From the NCBI RefSeq assembly GCF_013409365.1, contig NZ_JACCBA010000001.1:1674001-1738000 (forward strand): DNA of 64,000 nt. Direction: 5' to 3'. The notes under the pieces were generated by a model. It did not search any database. It was not told the origin of the DNA and saw only the letters and a program-made list of their open reading frames with translations. Shown in pieces: positions 60,699 through 64,000 of this stretch (positions within the stretch are counted from its first letter, which is position 1; each line of letters starts with the position of its first letter). Origin of the DNA: Actinomadura luteofluorescens. Its GTDB lineage: Bacteria > Actinomycetota > Actinomycetes > Streptosporangiales > Streptosporangiaceae. Both the position numbers and the translations under genes were made by a program.

Positions 60699-61964
60699 GT
60701 GGCAGGCCACATCCAGGACCGCTGGTACAAGACCGAGACGAACGCCGACGGAACACAGAAGCGCCTCAAGACCGACCGCCACGGCACCGGGATGCGCTAC
60801 CGCGCCCGCTACATCGCCCCAGACGGAACCGAGCGCAGCAAGTCGTTCCCGGACAAACAGAAGCGCCTCGCTGAGGCGTGGCTGAACCAGCTCGCGGCCG
60901 ACATGACCCGCGGGCAGTACATCGACCCAGCGGCAGGGAAAGTGACCTTCAACCAGTACGCCACGAAATGGCTCGCGTCACAGACCACCGACATGGGAAC
61001 ACGAGCCTCTGTCAGAACACAGATCCAACGACACGCGATCCCGTACCTCGGATCACGCCCAATGGGCTCCTTCCAACCGGGTCACATCAGGGACTGGCTG
61101 AGCGCATTGGAAAGTGACGTCCCCGCTTCCTCGTACCGCCGAGTCATCTTCAGCAGCGTCTCTGCGGTGTTCGGCGCCGCGGTGGACGACGGACACCTTC
61201 CTAAGAACCCATGCCGTGCCAGATCCGTTCGTGCACCATCACGAGGTCAAGGCCGCATAGTCCCTTGGGCTTCCGAACGCGTCTTCGCCGTCCAGGCCGC
61301 GCTCCCCGAACGTTTCCAGGCGATGGTCGATCTCGGAGCTGGCTGCGGCCTCCGGCAAGGCGAGATCTTCGGGCTACCAGAGGACGCGATCGACTTCGCT
61401 TCCGGTTGGCTGCACGTCGGGTGCCAAGTGAAGGTCGTGAACGGTCACCTGGTCTTCGGGCTCCCGAAGCGCGACAAGGAGCGCGACGTGCCGCTCCCTG
61501 GTCACGTCGCCGCTTCGCTGAAGCGGCACATGGAGTCGTATCCGCCCATGGAGGTCACGCTCCCCTGGCAGCGCCCCGACGGCCAGCCCGTGACAAAGAA
61601 GCTCGTGTTCACCAGAGCAGACGGGGGCGCCATTCGCCGTACCGATTTCAACGTTCACACGTGGAAGCCCAGTCTCGTAGCGGCCGGAGTCATTCCCGCC
61701 CCCAAACCGGGAGAGCGTCACCAGTCCGCGCGGGAGCATGGCATGCACGCTCTCCGACACTTCTACGCATCCGTGCTCCTCGACGCAGGCGAGAACATCA
61801 AAGCGCTGAGTCTCTACCTGGGGCACAGCGACCCGGGCTTCACCCTCCGGGTGTATACGCACTTGGTGCCCAGCAGCGAGGGCCGCACCCGGAAGGCCGT
61901 GGACAGCCTCTACAAGACCACTAGTTCGGCACAGGACGGCCCACAGACGGCCCAGGGCGGGTGA
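60699..61964 (+). CDS. int: Tyrosine integrase
   Basis: 421 residues. Arm-binding N-terminus (residues 1-65), core-binding SAM-like domain (about 80-175) and catalytic domain with Arg219 (GLRQGEIFGL), His350 and Arg353 (HALRHFY), His376 (YLGHSD) and nucleophile Tyr386 (RVYTH). All catalytic residues are present. GTG 60699 follows GAAGGGA. It recombines the 59-bp glnA2 core. Its 3' end carries the GACGGCCC doublet that is repeated near attL. Confidence 0.95.
   Translation: MAGHIQDRWYKTETNADGTQKRLKTDRHGTGMRYRARYIAPDGTERSKSFPDKQKRLAEAWLNQLAADMTRGQYIDPAAGKVTFNQYATKWLASQTTDMGTRASVRTQIQRHAIPYLGSRPMGSFQPGHIRDWLSALESDVPASSYRRVIFSSVSAVFGAAVDDGHLPKNPCRARSVRAPSRGQGRIVPWASERVFAVQAALPERFQAMVDLGAGCGLRQGEIFGLPEDAIDFASGWLHVGCQVKVVNGHLVFGLPKRDKERDVPLPGHVAASLKRHMESYPPMEVTLPWQRPDGQPVTKKLVFTRADGGAIRRTDFNVHTWKPSLVAAGVIPAPKPGERHQSAREHGMHALRHFYASVLLDAGENIKALSLYLGHSDPGFTLRVYTHLVPSSEGRTRKAVDSLYKTTSSAQDGPQTAQGG
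61935..61953. repeat. Candidate integrase arm-type site, right
   Basis: Same 19 bp as at 39875, inside the last codons of int and 115 bp from the attR core. On the circular form the two would flank attP at nearly equal distance. Confidence 0.5.
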
Positions 61965-61970
61965 GACACC

Positions 61971-62002
61971 CGGGGCCGACGGCTTTCGAGCCATCGGCCC
62001 CG
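61971..62002. terminator. Terminator between int and glnA2
   Basis: 14-bp stem with one mismatch and a TTCG loop, between the convergent int and glnA2 genes, inside the element. It replaces whatever ended glnA2 or linked it to glnE before insertion. Confidence 0.78.
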
Positions 62003-62040
62003 GCGCTCTAGTGGACCTGCAAGGAGGGTCTGACCTGCGG

Positions 62041-63402
62041 TTACAGGACGGCCAGGAGCCGCTTCCGTTCGAATTCGGTCACCTGGCGGCGGTAGTCCTC
62101 CCACTCCTGGCGCTTGTTGCGCAGGAAGAAGTCGAAGACGTGCTCGCCGAGGACGTCGGCCATCAACTCGCTGCGCTCCATCGCGTGGATGGCCTCGTCC
62201 AGGTTCTGCGGCAGCGGCTCGATGCCGAGCGCGCGGCGCTCGGCCACGGTCAGGGCCCAGACGTCGTCCTCGGCGCCCGGCGGCAGCTCGTAGCCCTCCT
62301 CGATCCCCTTGAGCCCGGCGCCGAGGATCGCCGCGAACGCCAGGTAGGGGTTCGCGGCCGTGTCCAGCGACCGGAACTCGATGCGGGTCGAGTGGCCCTT
62401 GTGCGGCTTGTACATGGGGACGCGGATCAGCGCCGACCGGTTGTTGTGCCCCCAGCAGATGTAGGACGGGGCCTCTCCGCCCAGCCCCGCCGCGGAGCCG
62501 ACGTTCCCCCACAGCCGCTTGTAGGAGTTGACCCACTGGTTGCACACGGCGGTGATCTCGGCGGAGTGCCGCAGCAGCCCGGCGATGAACGCCCGCCCCG
62601 CCTTGGACAGCTTGTACTCCGCGCCCGGCTCGTAGAAGGCGTTGCGGTCGCCCTCGAACAGCGACATGTGGGTGTGCATGCCCGAGCCGGGGTGCTCGGT
62701 GAACGGCTTCGGCATGAAGGACGCGTGCACGCCCTGCTCCAGCGCGACCTCCTTCATGACCAGCCGGAACGTCATGATGTTGTCGGCGGTGGTGAGCGCG
62801 TCGGCGTACCGCAGGTCGATCTCCTGCTGGCCGGGGGCGCCCTCGTGGTGGCTGTACTCCACCGAGATGCCCATCGCCTCCAGCATCGTGATGGCGTTGC
62901 GCCGGAAGTCGTGCGCGGCGCTGTGCGGGGTGTGGTCGAAGTAGCCGCCCGCATCCGCCGGCTCGGGCTCGCGGCCGTCCTCCGGCTTGTCGTTGAAGAG
63001 GAAGAACTCGATCTCGGGGTGGGTGTAGAAGGTGAACCCGAGGTCGGCGGCCCGCGCCAGGGCGCGCTTGAGGACGTAGCGGGGGTCGGCGAAGCTCGGC
63101 GTCCCGTCCGGCATGAGGATGTCGCAGAACATGCGGCCGACGCCGGGGGACTCCGACCGCCAGGGCAGCACCTGGAAGGTGGACGGGTCCGGTTTGGCGA
63201 TCATGTCGGCCTCGTAGACCCGGGCGAAGCCCTCGATGGCCGAGCCGTCGAAGCCGATGCCCTCGCCGAAGGCGCCTTCCAGTTCGGCGGGGGCGACGGC
63301 CACCGACTTCAGGAAACCGAGCACGTCGGTGAACCACAGCCGGATGAAGCGGATGTCGCGCTCCTCCAGCGTGCGGAGCACGAACTCCTGCTGACGGTCC
63401 AA
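62041..63402 (-). CDS. glnA2: Glutamine synthetase-like GlnA2, 3' end supplied by the element
   Basis: 453 residues, GSI-alpha-like branch. Motifs DVLGFLKSVAVAPAELEGAF, FMPKPFTEHPGSGMHTHMS and NNRSALIRVPMY. The site corresponding to the adenylylated Tyr of GlnA1 is absent (YELPPGAED lies in its place), so GlnE is not expected to regulate it. TTG 63402 is preferred: the protein then starts (M)DRQQEFVLRTLEERDIRF as in mycobacterial GlnA2, with GAGGGAGAGG upstream. The last codons are element-derived but synonymous with the original at 39683. Confidence 0.93.
   Translation of the reverse strand: MDRQQEFVLRTLEERDIRFIRLWFTDVLGFLKSVAVAPAELEGAFGEGIGFDGSAIEGFARVYEADMIAKPDPSTFQVLPWRSESPGVGRMFCDILMPDGTPSFADPRYVLKRALARAADLGFTFYTHPEIEFFLFNDKPEDGREPEPADAGGYFDHTPHSAAHDFRRNAITMLEAMGISVEYSHHEGAPGQQEIDLRYADALTTADNIMTFRLVMKEVALEQGVHASFMPKPFTEHPGSGMHTHMSLFEGDRNAFYEPGAEYKLSKAGRAFIAGLLRHSAEITAVCNQWVNSYKRLWGNVGSAAGLGGEAPSYICWGHNNRSALIRVPMYKPHKGHSTRIEFRSLDTAANPYLAFAAILGAGLKGIEEGYELPPGAEDDVWALTVAERRALGIEPLPQNLDEAIHAMERSELMADVLGEHVFDFFLRNKRQEWEDYRRQVTEFERKRLLAVL
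62069..62127. repeat. attR core (59-bp direct repeat)
   Basis: Identical to attL 39711-39769. Bases 62041-62068 beyond it still match with three substitutions, all silent in GlnA2. Confidence 0.93.
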
Positions 63403-63515
63403 TGCCCTCTCCCTCGGTACTGCCCTGTCGGCGAGACTGCGTTGTCGACGACGCGGGCCCGGCATGCCGGCCGTCTGGAGCCGGTCCGGCTGTATCTGCA
63501 GTATGCCCGGACGCT

Positions 63516-63527
63516 GTTACCGCGACG

Positions 63528-63531
<4 letters not shown>
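63516..63531. promoter_or_regulatory. GTTAC-n6-GTTAC pair upstream of glnA2
   Basis: Two GTTAC words (GTAAC on the coding strand of glnA2) 11 bp apart, the half-site spacing of GlnR boxes, at the end of the GlnQ-like gene and about 115 bp before glnA2. The GAAAC-type half-sites are missing, so binding is doubtful. Confidence 0.3.

Positions 63532-64000
<469 letters not shown>

Larger units (their letters stand above)
39711..62127 (+). mobile_element. Actinomycete integrative and conjugative element (AICE) in glnA2
   Basis: 22,358 bp between equivalent points of the att repeats. Ordered modules: left end with PARIS-like cargo; GntR/HAD control; Wbl, Nudix and small proteins; TraB-type pump with candidate clt repeats; sce7726/beta cargo; Prim-Pol plus helicase; iterons; xis; int. 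This is the AICE plan of pSAM2 and SLP1, with transfer as double-stranded DNA by a single FtsK-like protein and no relaxase or type IV secretion genes. Unusually, the target is a protein gene and not a tRNA. All structural genes look intact, so it may be mobile. Confidence 0.93.

Noticed and set aside
39711..62127. tRNA attachment site, as usual for AICEs
   Set aside because: No tRNA cloverleaf or CCA-end-like sequence at either boundary; the repeat is coding sequence of glnA2.
62041..63402. glnA2 as a copy transferred with the element
   Set aside because: Only the last 28 codons lie on the element side; the rest is native chromosome next to the GlnQ-like gene, as expected for a glnA2-glnE locus.

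Overview
The window is high-GC actinobacterial chromosome. Gene order from 0 to about 24.6 kb and at the right edge (ctaC, adoK, hesB, cobU/cobS, pepA, lpdA, sucB, lipB, lipA, DUF4191, RDD, glnA, glnE, glnA2) follows the Mycobacterium tuberculosis Rv2200c-Rv2222c block, with additions such as nadA, a PspA operon and a cysteine desulfurase/TusA pair. GTG starts, GC-rich hairpin terminators, GlnR- and DasR-type operators and an actinomycete conjugative element point to a filamentous actinomycete. A Thermomonosporaceae/Streptosporangiales host (Actinomadura-like) is my inference and is not proven by the sequence.

Layout. 0-24.6 kb is housekeeping: respiration (ctaC), sulfur transfer, NAD synthesis, envelope stress (pspA-pspAA-htpX-pspAB), cobalamin nucleotide-loop assembly, 2-oxoacid dehydrogenase E3/E2, lipoate synthesis and attachment, and the main glutamine synthetase glnA1 behind a near-perfect GlnR box. 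24.6-36.6 kb is lineage-specific: an SRPBCC-ArsR-VOC operon with two tandem palindromic operators, an XRE regulator next to a probably leaderless Fic gene, an SNF2-type ATPase, OsmC, a DasR-site-controlled NagZ-like glycosidase, a secreted S33 peptidase and a PAP2 membrane protein. glnE follows.

39.7-62.1 kb is a 22,358-bp integrative and conjugative element (AICE) inserted in the 3' end of glnA2, between glnA2 and glnE, which normally sit side by side. A 59-bp perfect direct repeat marks attL and attR. The element brings its own synonymous copy of the last 28 glnA2 codons, so the host protein is unchanged. It carries a GntR/HAD control pair, a Wbl protein, a Nudix protein (as in pSAM2 Pif), many tiny zinc-ribbon and membrane proteins, an FtsK/TraB-type DNA pump, a Prim-Pol primase plus helicase-like ATPase, xis and a tyrosine integrase.

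The element also carries two likely defence cargos. One is an A/T-richer pair, an ABC-type AAA ATPase followed by a DUF4435/TOPRIM protein, with the architecture of PARIS (AriA/AriB). The other is a convergent, 3'-overlapping sce7726-like nuclease and 'beta family' protein, whose function is not known to me. The replication/excision end has a 1,805-bp exact tandem triplication (55,278-60,692) with a palindromic 11-bp junction. It amplifies xis, a GCGTCAC iteron array and a 5'-truncated helicase. The window ends in glnA2 and a partial GlnQ-like ABC ATPase.
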